A DNA stretch of 43,346 nucleotides from Methylorubrum populi (GTDB lineage Bacteria; Pseudomonadota; Alphaproteobacteria; Rhizobiales; Beijerinckiaceae), in NCBI GenBank assembly GCA_020741775.1, contig DYYG01000057.1, forward strand, positions 1-43,346. The letters run 5' to 3'. Below the pieces are notes generated by a model that was not told where the DNA came from, ran no database searches, and saw only the letters and a list, made by a program, of their open reading frames with translations. Both the position numbers and the translations under genes were made by a program. Each line of letters begins with the position of its first letter. The stretch's first letter is position 1. Shown piece by piece: positions 23,882-32,994 of the stretch.

Positions 23882-24067
23882 ATGAAGAACGTCGCTAAGC
23901 GCTTCATCGCCGACGAATCCGGCGCGACCGCTATCGAATACGGCCTGGTTGCTGCCATGATGGGTATCGCCGTCGTGACCGTCTTCAAGGCCTTCGGTTC
24001 TAGCCTGAGCACCGCCTTCGGCACCATCGGCACCGCGCTCAACACTCAGGCGGGCAACATCAAGTAA
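23882..24067 (+). CDS. flp: Flp/Fap-type IVb pilin
   Basis: ATG 23882 is preceded by GGAG with 7-base spacing; an in-frame GTG 12 bases upstream is too close to the ribosome site. The 61-residue prepilin has a short basic leader MKNVAKRFIADESG. It is cut before ATAIEYGLVAAMMGIAVVTV, the classic Flp site with the Glu5 and Tyr6 equivalents, followed by the hydrophobic helix. It is the structural subunit of the Tad adhesive pilus. It has its own leader and lies 288 bp before cpaA, with a hairpin in between, as expected for a gene expressed much more strongly than the assembly genes. Confidence 0.93.
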   Translation: MKNVAKRFIADESGATAIEYGLVAAMMGIAVVTVFKAFGSSLSTAFGTIGTALNTQAGNIK

Positions 24068-24301
24068 GACGGCGGTACGGCAGCAGAATGGACCGGCGTC
24101 ACCCTGTTGGACGCGACTGCGATTATCGCGCAGCGTTGAAAACATAGGCTGTGTGCAGCAACGGCGACATTCTGTGGTCGATGTGGCTTGAATCGGCGGC
24201 AAGACGTAGGGTGCGCTTCGAGGAGCGATCTGCCCGCGTTTTGTCGCCAATTAAATTATCATCAGAACTTAGGTTTTGTGGGTATATTTTGAAGACCGTT
24301 C

Positions 24302-24327
24302 GATGCCTGTAACAAATAGCAGGCATC
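24302..24327 (+). promoter_or_regulatory. Hairpin in the cpaA leader
   Basis: GATGCCTG (24302-24309) and CAGGCATC (24320-24327) pair perfectly around a 10-base AT-rich loop, 28 bp before the cpaA start. No T run follows. It may lower read-through from flp or stabilise a processed end. Confidence 0.4.
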
Positions 24328-24355
24328 CGGGTTAGCCGCGCAAAAGGACAATTCC

Positions 24356-24874
24356 GTGGAACTCGTCGCGGGCCATCTCCTTCTCTGTTTCGTCTTCCCC
24401 TTTCTCATGGCCTATGCGGCGGCGAGCGATCTGCTGACCATGCGGATCTCGAACCGCGTGACCGGGCTCGTGGTGATGGGGTTTGCATCCTATGCCCTCC
24501 TGTCCGGCCTGACCTTGAACGACCTTGCTCTTCACCTTGCGGCCGGGGCGCTGACGCTCGTCGTCGCCTTCGCGATGTTCGCGCGCGGCTGGATCGGCGG
24601 AGGCGACGCCAAGCTCGCCGCCGGCACCGCCCTGTGGCTCGGGATCGAGCATCTGGCGGATTATCTCCTGGTCGCCTCGATTCTCGGGGGCGCGCTCACC
24701 CTCGCCATTCTCTATGCACGGTCCTACCCGCTGCCTCAGGCGACCCTGCGCCTGCCTTTCGCGGTTCACCTCCACGATTCCAGAACGGGAATTCCTTACG
24801 GGATCGCCCTGGCCGCCGCCGCGCTGGTGGTGCTGCCGAGCGCCGTCGGCTGGGACAAGCTCGTCCTGGCCTGA
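24356..24874 (+). CDS. cpaA: Prepilin peptidase CpaA/TadV
   Basis: A GTG start (24356) lies behind AAAAGGA at good spacing. The 172-residue membrane protein has about five to six helices. It carries the two catalytic aspartates of A24 prepilin peptidases: ASDLLTMRISN (Asp25) and GGGDAKL (Asp84). It lacks the N-terminal methyltransferase domain of PilD, as usual for the Tad type. It matures the Flp pilin and any TadE/TadF-like minor pilins. A UUCG hairpin 32 bp after the stop probably ends the transcript before cpaB. Confidence 0.93.
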   Translation: MELVAGHLLLCFVFPFLMAYAAASDLLTMRISNRVTGLVVMGFASYALLSGLTLNDLALHLAAGALTLVVAFAMFARGWIGGGDAKLAAGTALWLGIEHLADYLLVASILGGALTLAILYARSYPLPQATLRLPFAVHLHDSRTGIPYGIALAAAALVVLPSAVGWDKLVLA

Positions 24875-24905
24875 CCGGAGCGAACCCGTAGCGGGGATGT
24901 CGACG

Positions 24906-24925
24906 GAGCCGCCTTCGGGCGGCTC
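24906..24925 (+). terminator. UUCG-loop terminator after cpaA
   Basis: GAGCCGCC (24906-24913), loop TTCG, GGCGGCTC (24918-24925), followed by TTCGCGTTC. It is a stable 8-bp hairpin with a classical tetraloop and a weak tail. Confidence 0.55.
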
Positions 24926-25079
24926 TTCGCGTTCAAGGCACGGTCGAAGGCGCTGCGGTTCGCCGGGAGACACGCAGCGATCGGCCCCGGTGACGTCCGG
25001 TTAACCTTAACTTGACGAATACAGGTCAAATCTCCGGACCGGACGGCGACGACGCCGTCGCCTCGGTCCCGCCTCCGCC

Positions 25080-25859
25080 ATGAAACCAGCCCGTCTCGCC
25101 GTTCTGGGCATCGCGATCCTCGCGGGCTGCGGCGCCGCCTTGCTGATGAGCGGCGAGGAGAAACCGCCCGCACCGGTGGCCGCCAAGGTCGAGCCGCCCC
25201 CTCCCGTGCCCATGAGCGAGGTGCTGGTGGCCGCCGCTGAGCTGCCGATGGGCCAGACCCTCAAGCCGCAGGATCTGCGCTGGATCCCCTGGCCGGAACA
25301 GGCGATCTCCCCCGGCCTGATCGAGCGTCGGGCCGCGCCGACGGGGCTGGAGGACGCGGTCGGCTCCATCGTCCGAACCGGATTCTCCGCCAACGAGCCG
25401 ATCCGCCCCGAACGCCTGGTCAAGGCCGGCAGCGGCTTCATGTCGGCGATCCTGCCGCCCGGCATGCGCGCCGTGGCGATCACGACGGATACCCGTGGCT
25501 CCAATTCGGCAGGTGGCTTCATCCTGCCTAACGACCATGTCGACGTCATCAAGACGAGCAACGAGGGCAGCGAGCAATTCGCCGAGACCCTGCTGACGGA
25601 TGTACGGGTGCTCGCCGTCGGGCAGATCGTCCAGGACAAGGGCGGGACGAATGTCGTGACGGCGGAGACGGCCACCCTCGCGCTCACCCCGTCCCAGGCC
25701 GAGACCGTCACCCTGGCCCAGAAGGTCGGGCAGCTCTCGCTCGTCCTGCGCAGCATCCAGGATTCCAACCGCACCGCCTCGGTCGCCGAGGAGGATGTCT
25801 CGACGGATGGGGCCATGACCGTGGTGCGCTTCGGTGTGTCCAAGCAGCAGCGCCGGTGA
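25080..25859 (+). CDS. cpaB: Flp pilus assembly protein CpaB/RcpC
   Basis: The 259-residue protein has an N-terminal membrane anchor (KPARLAVLGIAILAGCGAAL). A SAF domain follows (VLVAAAELPMGQTLKPQDLR, residues about 45-115), then the RcpC/CpaB C-domain with SAGGFILPNDHVDVIKT and FAETLLTDVRVLAVG. CpaB acts in the periplasm with the secretin CpaC and may bind peptidoglycan or pilus. It is the first gene of the long assembly operon. Its stop lies 11 bp before the cpaC start and overlaps the cpaC ribosome site. Confidence 0.93.
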   Translation: MKPARLAVLGIAILAGCGAALLMSGEEKPPAPVAAKVEPPPPVPMSEVLVAAAELPMGQTLKPQDLRWIPWPEQAISPGLIERRAAPTGLEDAVGSIVRTGFSANEPIRPERLVKAGSGFMSAILPPGMRAVAITTDTRGSNSAGGFILPNDHVDVIKTSNEGSEQFAETLLTDVRVLAVGQIVQDKGGTNVVTAETATLALTPSQAETVTLAQKVGQLSLVLRSIQDSNRTASVAEEDVSTDGAMTVVRFGVSKQQRR

Positions 25860-25870
25860 GGAAGAGATCG

Positions 25871-27367
25871 ATGCCGTCCGACCCGCGCCTTCGCGCCTTC
25901 GCCCTGATCCTGCTCTCCGGCACGATCTACGCCGCGACCCTCCTCTCCGGTCCGGCCGCCGCCGAGACCGGTTTTTCTGGCACGTCCCCGGTCCTGACGA
26001 TCGGGCCGAACGAGGCGGCTGTGTCGCGGCGGGTCGACCTCAGCAAAGGACGCTCGCTGATCGTCGATCTGCCCCGCGACGCCAAGGAGGTGTTCGTCGC
26101 CAATCCCGCCGTCGCCAATGCCGTCGTCCGCTCCAGCCGCAAGCTCTTCCTGATCGGCATCGAGAACGGCGCCACCTCGATCTTCGTGATGGATGCCGAG
26201 GGGCGCCAGATCGCGGCGCTCGACGTCACCATCGCCCGCGACATCAACATCCTGCGGCAGTCGCTGCAGCAGAGCCTGCCCGGCCGCCATATCGACGTGA
26301 AGGCGGTGGGCGACTCGCTCGTGCTCTCCGGCGGCGTGAATTCGGCGTCGGAAGCGCAGCAGGCCCTCGACATCGCCAACGCCTTCGTCGGAATCGCCGG
26401 TGGGGGAGGGGCGAGCGCTCGTGGCGCGGTCATCAACAACCTGACGATTCGCAACAAGGATCAGGTGATGATCCGCGTCACCGTGGTCGAGGTCGCGCGA
26501 AGCGTGATCAAGCAGTTCGGCGTCAGCACCTCCGGCAATTGGTCGGCCCTCAACCCGCTCGATGGCACCGGCAACTTTCTGACGAACAATACCGGTTTTC
26601 CGCTGACCGGCTCGTTCACCCCCAACGGCAATGCGCTGACGGCCTCGGTGCGCACCGGCGGCTTCTCGCTCCAGGCGACCTTGCGCGCCTTCGAGCAGGC
26701 CGGCGTGTCCCGCATCCTGGCCGAGCCGACGCTGACGGCGATCTCCGGCGAGGCGGCCAAGTTCACGGCGGGCGGCGAGATTCCCGTCCCGGCGAACTGC
26801 TCCGTCGGTAACACGGCCTCGGCGGCCTGCACGATCTCGCTCACCTACAAGCCGTATGGCGTGAGCCTGTCATTCACGCCCGTCGTCCTGGCCGAGAACC
26901 GCATTTCGATCCGCGTGGCCACCGACGTCACCGAGCTCGATACGCAGAACAGCTTCAGCTACAACCTGAACGGGCGGGTCGTGCCGGTCCCGGCGACGAA
27001 ACGGCGCAATTCGGAGACGACGGTCGAACTCGCCTCCGGCGCGACCATGATGACCGCCGGCCTGATCCAGCAGCAGAACAAGGGCACCATCAACGGCCTG
27101 CCCGGCCTGATGAGCCTCCCGATCCTCGGCGCCCTGTTCCGGTCCCGTGACTATCAGCGCGACGAGACCGAGCTGATGATCATGGTCACCCCCTACATCG
27201 CGCAGCCCATGGAAGCGCGGCAGGTGCAGCGGCCGGATGACGGTTTCGTGGATGCGCCGGACGGGCAGGCGGTGCTGCTCGGGCGGCTCAACAAGCTCTA
27301 CGGCACGGTGGGCGGCAGCACGCTCGGACCGGCCTATCGCGGCCGGGTCGGCTTCATCGCCGACTGA
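25871..27367 (+). CDS. cpaC: Tad secretin CpaC/RcpA
   Basis: ATG 25871 follows GAGGAAGAG; a GTG in the same frame at 25856 would place this site inside the gene. The 498 residues start with a signal peptide (cleavage near AAAE). A pilus-N domain follows (SKGRSLIVDLPRDAKEVFVA), then a BON-like domain (about 110-170) and the secretin core from about 195. The core contains RILAEPTLTAISGEAAKF, GGEIPVP and the C-terminal GLPGLMSLPILGALFRS with ELMIMVTPYI. A Cys pair (NCSVGNTASAAC) sits in the gate region. It forms the outer-membrane channel for the Flp pilus. Confidence 0.95.
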   Translation: MPSDPRLRAFALILLSGTIYAATLLSGPAAAETGFSGTSPVLTIGPNEAAVSRRVDLSKGRSLIVDLPRDAKEVFVANPAVANAVVRSSRKLFLIGIENGATSIFVMDAEGRQIAALDVTIARDINILRQSLQQSLPGRHIDVKAVGDSLVLSGGVNSASEAQQALDIANAFVGIAGGGGASARGAVINNLTIRNKDQVMIRVTVVEVARSVIKQFGVSTSGNWSALNPLDGTGNFLTNNTGFPLTGSFTPNGNALTASVRTGGFSLQATLRAFEQAGVSRILAEPTLTAISGEAAKFTAGGEIPVPANCSVGNTASAACTISLTYKPYGVSLSFTPVVLAENRISIRVATDVTELDTQNSFSYNLNGRVVPVPATKRRNSETTVELASGATMMTAGLIQQQNKGTINGLPGLMSLPILGALFRSRDYQRDETELMIMVTPYIAQPMEARQVQRPDDGFVDAPDGQAVLLGRLNKLYGTVGGSTLGPAYRGRVGFIAD

Positions 27368-27394
27368 CATCGCCTCAAGCAGGATCGAAGACGG

Positions 27395-28141
27395 ATGTCC
27401 TCCCCCACCCGCACCCTTGTCTCCGGTACCCGGCCGCTGCTCGCCGTCGTGCTGCTCGCCGGCCTGCTCGGGGCTTGCCGGGCGGACCGCGCCGCCACGA
27501 CCGGCTCGACCTACCCGGTCGACCTGCGCACCCGGCACCCGATCGTGCTGGCGGATGCCGACCGCAGCCTCGACATCTTTCCCACGGGCATCGGCCATCT
27601 CGATCCGCGGCAGCGGGCGGATCTCGAGGCCTTCCTGGTCGAGTATCGGCGCTACGGTCGCGGCGCGCTCCTCATCGAGGTGCCCCGCGGGGTGTCGCCG
27701 GCGCTGGCGGGGCCCGTCGAGCGGACCGGCGCGGCGATCCGGCGCCTGGCGGCGGAGATCGGCGTCCCGGCCGGCGGGGCGCGCATCGGCGATTATCCGG
27801 TCGCCAATCCCGGCCTCGCCTCGCCCCTGCGCCTGAGCTTTCAACGGATGCAGGCCAAGGTCGCCGACAAATGCGGGTTGTGGCCGCGCGATCTCGGTGT
27901 CAGCGACCTGCGCGCGGATTGGTCGAACGAGCCGAATTGGAATTTCGGCTGCGCCACGCAGGCCAATTTCGCCGCCCAGGTGGCCGACCCGGTCGATCTG
28001 GTGCGCGGCCGCCCCGAGGGCCGGATCGATTCGATCCGCCGCACGCAGGATATCGGCCGGCTCCGGGAGGGCAAGGATCCGTCAACCCAATGGCGTCAGG
28101 ATGGGCAGACGAACGTCAACAATGCCGTGAAGGGCGACTAG
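27395..28141 (+). CDS. cpaD: CpaD-like pilus biogenesis lipoprotein
   Basis: The 248-residue product begins with a lipoprotein signal ending LLGAC (Cys29). The CpaD domain includes RHPIVLADADRSLDIFPTG, PRQRADLEAFLVEYRRYG, a segment like an OmpA-type fold, and near the end WSNEPNWNFGCATQANFAAQ with VADPVDLVRGRPEG. CpaD is needed for stability and outer-membrane targeting of the CpaC secretin. The gene lies 27 bp after cpaC. A hairpin in the 94-bp gap to cpaE may tune expression of the downstream half of the operon. Confidence 0.92.
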   Translation: MSSPTRTLVSGTRPLLAVVLLAGLLGACRADRAATTGSTYPVDLRTRHPIVLADADRSLDIFPTGIGHLDPRQRADLEAFLVEYRRYGRGALLIEVPRGVSPALAGPVERTGAAIRRLAAEIGVPAGGARIGDYPVANPGLASPLRLSFQRMQAKVADKCGLWPRDLGVSDLRADWSNEPNWNFGCATQANFAAQVADPVDLVRGRPEGRIDSIRRTQDIGRLREGKDPSTQWRQDGQTNVNNAVKGD

Positions 28142-28147
28142 CGCGAA

Positions 28148-28177
28148 AGGGCATGGCGCCCGCCGCGGGCGCGCCCT
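28148..28177 (+). promoter_or_regulatory. Intercistronic hairpin between cpaD and cpaE
   Basis: AGGGC/GCCCT (28148-28152/28173-28177) and GCGCCC/GGGCGC (28156-28161/28167-28172) stack with a 3-base bulge around a 5-base loop: 11 bp in all. No T tail, so more likely an mRNA-stability or attenuation element than a full terminator. Confidence 0.35.
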
Positions 28178-28235
28178 CTCACCGAAGCGTCACGTTCCGC
28201 CGTTTGCACGGCCCCCCGAACCGGAAACCATCGTC

Positions 28236-29480
28236 ATGCCGGACACCCCCGACACCCAAGAGCGCATCATCGCCCCGGTGCCGCGGATCACGATCCAGGC
28301 GTTCTGCGAGGCGCCCGAAACCGCCGCGATGATCGAGGGGATCGCGGCGGACCGCCGGATGCGCAAGGCCCATGTGAAGGTGCAGATGGGCGGCGGCGCG
28401 GCGGCGGTGGAGGCCTACCGGCACGCGCCGACGCCGAACGTCATCCTGATCGAGTTTCTGGGGCTGAAGTCGCGGCCGCTCGAATGCCTCGATCAGCTCG
28501 CCGAGGTCTGCGACGAGGGCACCAAGGTTCTGGTGATCGGCCACGTCAACGACGTGATGCTCTATCGGCGGTTCATCCAGCGCGGCGTGAGCGAGTATCT
28601 GATGGCGCCGGTCGAACCGGTCGACCTGATCGGGACCTTGTCCGACCTGTTCACGGCACCGGGGGCGAAGCCGGTGGGTCGCACGATCGCCGTCTACGGC
28701 GCCAAGGGCGGTGTGGGCAGCTCGACCATCGCCCACAACCTCGCCTGGACCGTGGCGCGCGAGCAGGACACCGCGACGGTGATCGCCGATCTCGATGTCG
28801 CCTTCGGCACGGCGAGCCTGAACTTCAACCAGGATCCGCCGCAGGGCATCGCCGAGGCGGTGTTCGCGCCCGAGCGCCTCGATGCCAACCTGCTCGACCG
28901 GCTGCTCTCGAAATGCGCCGACAATCTCAGCCTGCTCTCGGCGCCGGCCACCCTCGATCGCACCGTGGATCTGACCGAACCGGCCTTCGACGCCCTCACC
29001 GATCTGCTGCGGGCGGCGGTGCCCTGTATCGTCCTCGACGTCCCGCATCGCTGGTCGGCTTGGACCCGCAGGGTGCTGATCGGCGCCGACGAGATCCTGA
29101 TCGTGGCCGCACCGGATCTGGCGAGCCTGCGCAACGTCAAGAACCTGCTCGCCCTGTTCCAGCAACAGCGGCCCAACGATACGCGGGCGCGGGTGATCCT
29201 CAATGGAACCGGCGTGCCGAAGCGGCCCGAGATCGCGGCGGCCGAGTTCGCCAAGGCCCTCGACCTGCCGCTCCAGGCGGTCATCCCGTTCGATCCGGCG
29301 CTGTTCGGAACGGCGGCCAATAACGGCCAGATGATCGCGGAGGTGCAAGCGGGCTCCAAGGCCGCCGACATCTTCTCCGATCTCGCCGCGACGGTGACCG
29401 GCCGGGCCGAGATCCGGCGCGCCCGGCCCAATCTGCTCGAGCCCCTGCTCGCCCGCCTGACCGGCAAGAAGGCGTCCTGA
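28236..29480 (+). CDS. cpaE: Pilus localisation ATPase CpaE/TadZ
   Basis: The 414-residue protein has a receiver-like N-terminal domain without phosphorylation residues (about 15-140, ending YLMAPVEPVDLIGTLSDLF). A MinD/ParA-type ATPase follows. Its deviant Walker A is AKGGVGSSTIAHN (K157), typical of CpaE, followed by VIADLDVAFGTASLNF. TadZ/CpaE places the pilus machine, often at a pole, and recruits the CpaF motor. It lies in the operon with 44 bp to cpaF. Confidence 0.93.
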   Translation: MPDTPDTQERIIAPVPRITIQAFCEAPETAAMIEGIAADRRMRKAHVKVQMGGGAAAVEAYRHAPTPNVILIEFLGLKSRPLECLDQLAEVCDEGTKVLVIGHVNDVMLYRRFIQRGVSEYLMAPVEPVDLIGTLSDLFTAPGAKPVGRTIAVYGAKGGVGSSTIAHNLAWTVAREQDTATVIADLDVAFGTASLNFNQDPPQGIAEAVFAPERLDANLLDRLLSKCADNLSLLSAPATLDRTVDLTEPAFDALTDLLRAAVPCIVLDVPHRWSAWTRRVLIGADEILIVAAPDLASLRNVKNLLALFQQQRPNDTRARVILNGTGVPKRPEIAAAEFAKALDLPLQAVIPFDPALFGTAANNGQMIAEVQAGSKAADIFSDLAATVTGRAEIRRARPNLLEPLLARLTGKKAS

Positions 29481-29524
29481 GCGTGCGCTCCGCTCTCCCC
29501 GCTCACGGCTGAAGGCGCGGCAGC

Positions 29525-30979
29525 ATGTTCGGTCGACGTTCCAACTCCGCTTCGGCGCCGGCACCCTCCGCGAAGGCCGTTGGGCCCGCGCCGAGGGAGG
29601 CGACCCCGCCTATCCTTCAGCAGGAGCCTGTCCGCGCGCGCCCGGAGCCGCCACAGAGCCGGTCCGCGCCGGCTCCGCAGCCGAAATCGGAGGAATATTT
29701 CCGCACCAAGAGCATGATCTTCGGCGCGTTGATCGAAGCGATCGATCTCTCGCAGCTCGCGCGCCTCGACGGCGAGACGGCGCGGGAGGAGATCCGCGAC
29801 ATCGTCTCGGAGATCATCGGCCTCAAGAACATCGTGCTGTCGATCGCCGAGCAGGAAGAGCTGCTCGACGACATCTGCAACGACGTGCTCGGTTACGGGC
29901 CGCTGGAGCCCCTGCTCGCCCGCGACGACATCGCCGACGTGATGGTTAATGGGGCCGACCGCACCTTCATCGAAGTCGGCGGCAAGATTCAGCTCACCAA
30001 TGTCCGCTTCCGCGACAACCAGCAGCTGATGAACATCTGCCAGCGGATCGTCAGCCAGGTCGGCCGGCGCGTCGACGAGGCCTCGCCGATCTGCGACGCG
30101 CGCCTGCCCGACGGATCCCGCGTCAACGTGATCGCGCCGCCCCTGGCCATCGACGGGCCGGTGCTGACGATCCGTAAGTTCAAGAAGGACAAGCTCACCC
30201 TCGACCAGCTCGTGCGGTTCGGGGCGATCTCGCCGGAGGGGGCGAAGATCCTCCAGATCATCGGCAAGGTGCGCTGCAACGTGGTGATCTCGGGCGGCAC
30301 CGGCTCGGGCAAGACGACGCTGCTCAACTGCCTGACCGCCTTCATCGAGAACGACGAGCGCATCATCACCTGCGAGGACGCGGCGGAGCTTCAACTGCAG
30401 CAGCCGCATGTCGTGCGCTTGGAGACCCGGCCGCCGAACCTGGAGGGCCAGGGGCAGGTCACCATGCGCGATCTCGTCAAGAACTGCCTGCGCATGCGGC
30501 CCGAGCGGATCATCGTCGGCGAGGTGCGCGGACCGGAGGCCTTCGATCTCCTGCAGGCGATGAACACCGGCCACGACGGCTCGATGGGCACGCTGCACGC
30601 CAACTCGCCCCGGGAATGCTTGGCCCGTATCGAATCGATGATCACCATGGGTGGCTTCTCGCTGCCCTCCCGCACCCTGCGCGAGATGATCACCGGCTCC
30701 GTCGACGTGATCATCCAGGCCATGCGCATGCGCGACGGCTCGCGGCGCATCACCCACATCACCGAAGTGATGGGGATGGAGGGCGACGTCATCATCACCC
30801 AGGATCTGCTCCTCTACGATGTGCTCGGCGAGGACGCCAACGGACGCCTGATCGGCCGCCACCGCTCGACCGGGATCGGCCGTCCGCGCTTCTGGGAGCG
30901 CGCCCGCTATTATGGCGAGGAGCGGGCCCTGGCCGAGGCTCTCGACGCCGCGTCGGCCACGGTGGAGAACGGGCCGTGA
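29525..30979 (+). CDS. cpaF: Pilus motor ATPase CpaF/TadA
   Basis: The 484 residues form a VirB11/GspE-class secretion ATPase. A Pro/Ala-rich N-terminus is followed by the N-domain with LLDDICNDVLGYGPLEPLL and DIADVMVNGADRTFIE. Walker A is ISGGTGSGKTTLLNCL (K263 region). An Asp box and Walker B (RIIVGEVRGPEAFDLLQAMN) and the His box GHDGSMGTLHANS follow. It powers Flp pilus extension, and in some species retraction. Its stop overlaps the tadB GTG start (GTGA). Confidence 0.96.
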   Translation: MFGRRSNSASAPAPSAKAVGPAPREATPPILQQEPVRARPEPPQSRSAPAPQPKSEEYFRTKSMIFGALIEAIDLSQLARLDGETAREEIRDIVSEIIGLKNIVLSIAEQEELLDDICNDVLGYGPLEPLLARDDIADVMVNGADRTFIEVGGKIQLTNVRFRDNQQLMNICQRIVSQVGRRVDEASPICDARLPDGSRVNVIAPPLAIDGPVLTIRKFKKDKLTLDQLVRFGAISPEGAKILQIIGKVRCNVVISGGTGSGKTTLLNCLTAFIENDERIITCEDAAELQLQQPHVVRLETRPPNLEGQGQVTMRDLVKNCLRMRPERIIVGEVRGPEAFDLLQAMNTGHDGSMGTLHANSPRECLARIESMITMGGFSLPSRTLREMITGSVDVIIQAMRMRDGSRRITHITEVMGMEGDVIITQDLLLYDVLGEDANGRLIGRHRSTGIGRPRFWERARYYGEERALAEALDAASATVENGP

Positions 30980-31947
30980 GCGCCGTCAACGGACCTTTGG
31001 CGGCGGGCCTCGTGGCCGTGGCCGCGGGCGCGGTCGCCTATGTCTTTCTGCTTCCCTACCTGTCGGGTGAGAAGCGGGCCGAGCAACGTCGAAAGGTGAT
31101 CGGCCAGTCCCGGAGCGCCCTGGCCGAGCGCGGCGTGGCCGCGAGCCGTCGGGAGCAGGTCGCCAAGAGCCTCAAGGACCTGGAGGCGAAGAAGAGCACG
31201 ACCAAGGTGACGCTGGAGCTGCGGCTTGCCCGGGCCGGCCTCGATTGGGGGCGGCGGAAATACTATGTCGTCTCCGCCCTCATCGGCCTCGTCCTCGCGT
31301 TCGGTGTGTTCGTTCTGTCGAACAGCCCGCTGATTGCCGGCCTCGCCCTGTTCGCCGGGGGGCTGGGTGTGCCCTCCTGGTTGCTCACACGGCTGCAGAA
31401 GCGGCGGATCTCGGCCTTCGTCGCGGAACTGCCCAACGCCATGGACGTGATCGTCCGCGGCCTGCGCTCCGGCATCCCTTTGGGCGATTGTCTGCGGATG
31501 ATTTCCTATGAGGCGAAGGAGCCCCTGCGCAGCGAGTTCCGGATCGCGATGGAGGCGCAGGCGCTGGGCCTGTCGATGTCGGACGCGATCCTGCGCATGT
31601 GCGAGCGCGTTCCGGTGACCGAGGTGAACTTCTTCGCCGTGGTGGTCGGCATCCAGCAGAAGTCGGGCGGCAACCTGTCGGAGGCCCTCGGCAACCTGTC
31701 GCGGGTGCTGCGCGAGCGGAAGAAGATGTCCGGCAAGATCCAGGCGATGAGCATGGAGGCGAAGGCGTCGGCCGTCATCATCGGCGCGCTGCCGTTCTTC
31801 GTCGCCTTCGCGACCTATCTGTCGAGCCCCGAATATACCGCGCTGCTCTGGACCACCTCGATCGGCAAGATCGCGCTGGCGGGGGCTGGAATCTGGATGG
31901 CGCTCGGCATCCTCGTCATGAAGAAAATGATCAGTTTCGACATCTAG
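30976..31947 (+). CDS. tadB: Tad platform protein TadB
   Basis: GTG 30976 overlaps the cpaF stop, giving 323 residues; the frame is open upstream but only as a shadow of cpaF. An N-terminal helix and a charged segment (TKVTLELRLARAGLDWGRRK) precede two helices. The GspF-type T2SSF domain follows (FVAELPNAMDVIVRGLRSGI and GIQQKSGGNLSEALGNLSRV), then two C-terminal helices. With TadC it forms the inner-membrane platform driven by CpaF. Confidence 0.93.
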   Translation: MSAVNGPLAAGLVAVAAGAVAYVFLLPYLSGEKRAEQRRKVIGQSRSALAERGVAASRREQVAKSLKDLEAKKSTTKVTLELRLARAGLDWGRRKYYVVSALIGLVLAFGVFVLSNSPLIAGLALFAGGLGVPSWLLTRLQKRRISAFVAELPNAMDVIVRGLRSGIPLGDCLRMISYEAKEPLRSEFRIAMEAQALGLSMSDAILRMCERVPVTEVNFFAVVVGIQQKSGGNLSEALGNLSRVLRERKKMSGKIQAMSMEAKASAVIIGALPFFVAFATYLSSPEYTALLWTTSIGKIALAGAGIWMALGILVMKKMISFDI

Positions 31948-32009
31948 AGCCGTGCCCGGACGGGGCGGTCGCGGCCGATATGGGTGGGACGAGGGGAGAG
32001 GAGGCTCGG

Positions 32010-32981
32010 ATGCTGGATGATGTCGTCAATACCGCCCTTGCCCCGCGCACGCTGGCGGCCGTGCTCACCGGGATCGCGGCGGCGGCGACGGTCTTTACCC
32101 TGGTCCAACCGCTGATCGAGACCGATCAGCTCGGCAAGCGCATGAAGCTCGTCAGCGACGAGCGGGAGCAGATCCGCCAGCGCGAGCGCGAGAGGCTGAA
32201 CAACCGCGTCACCCTGCGCACCGAGCCGAAGGCTTACATGAAGCGGGTCGTGGAGCAGTTCAATCTCAGCCGCTGGCTCGGCACGGACACCGCCAAGATC
32301 AAGCTGACCATGGCGGGCTATCGTGGTGCCGGAGCGGAGACCGCCTTCCTGTTCTTCCGCATGGTGGTGCCGGTCATCCTCACCGTCGGCGCGCTGTTCT
32401 ATCTGTTCGTGCTGGAGGTGCTCGATCAGCCCCCGCTGATCCGGCTGGGCCTATCCCTGTTCGCGGGCTTCATCGGCCTCAAGCTGCCGGAGGTCTACCT
32501 GTCGAACCGGATCTCCAAGCGGCAGGCGGACATCCGTCGCGCTTGGCCCGATGCCCTCGACCTCTGCTTGATCTGCGTCGAGTCGGGCATGTCGGTCGAG
32601 AACGCCTTTCGCCGGGTCAGCCTGGAGATCGCGGGTCAGTCGGTCGTGCTGGCCGAGGAGTTGGCGCTCCTGACCGCGGAGCTGTCCTTCCTGCCCGAGC
32701 GGCGGGTGGCTTACGAGAACCTTGCCCAGCGCACCGGCCTCGAAACGGTGAAGTCTCTCACGACGGCGCTGATGCAGGCCGAGCGCTACGGCACGCCGGT
32801 CGGGCAGGCGCTGCGCGTCCTGGCCCAGGAATCCCGCGACCTGCGGATGATGGAGGCCGAGAAGAAGGCCGCCGCCCTGCCGCCGAAGCTGACCGTGCCG
32901 ATGATCCTGTTCTTCCTGCCGGTTCTGTTCGTCGTGATCCTGACGCCCGCCGGCATTCAGGCCTACGCCTTGATGAATTGA
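32010..32981 (+). CDS. tadC: Tad platform protein TadC
   Basis: ATG 32010 lies behind GAGGGGAGAGGAGG. The 323-residue protein is the TadB paralogue. It has one N-terminal helix, a charged cytoplasmic part with many Arg/Glu (DEREQIRQRERERLNNR), two central helices, and the T2SSF domain with AWPDALDLCLICVESGMSVE and LMQAERYGTPVGQALRVLA. Two C-terminal helices close it. It is the last gene of the assembly operon and ends 13 bp before the stop of the convergent acyltransferase. TadD/TadE/TadF/TadG genes, which often follow, are absent. Confidence 0.93.
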   Translation: MLDDVVNTALAPRTLAAVLTGIAAAATVFTLVQPLIETDQLGKRMKLVSDEREQIRQRERERLNNRVTLRTEPKAYMKRVVEQFNLSRWLGTDTAKIKLTMAGYRGAGAETAFLFFRMVVPVILTVGALFYLFVLEVLDQPPLIRLGLSLFAGFIGLKLPEVYLSNRISKRQADIRRAWPDALDLCLICVESGMSVENAFRRVSLEIAGQSVVLAEELALLTAELSFLPERRVAYENLAQRTGLETVKSLTTALMQAERYGTPVGQALRVLAQESRDLRMMEAEKKAAALPPKLTVPMILFFLPVLFVVILTPAGIQAYALMN

Positions 32982-32994
32982 GGCCGGGGCGCGT

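Noticed and set aside
25012..25029. TTGAC-N8-GTCAA dyad before cpaB as an operator
   Set aside because: The arms are only 5 bp, which is expected by chance at this frequency; position alone is not enough.
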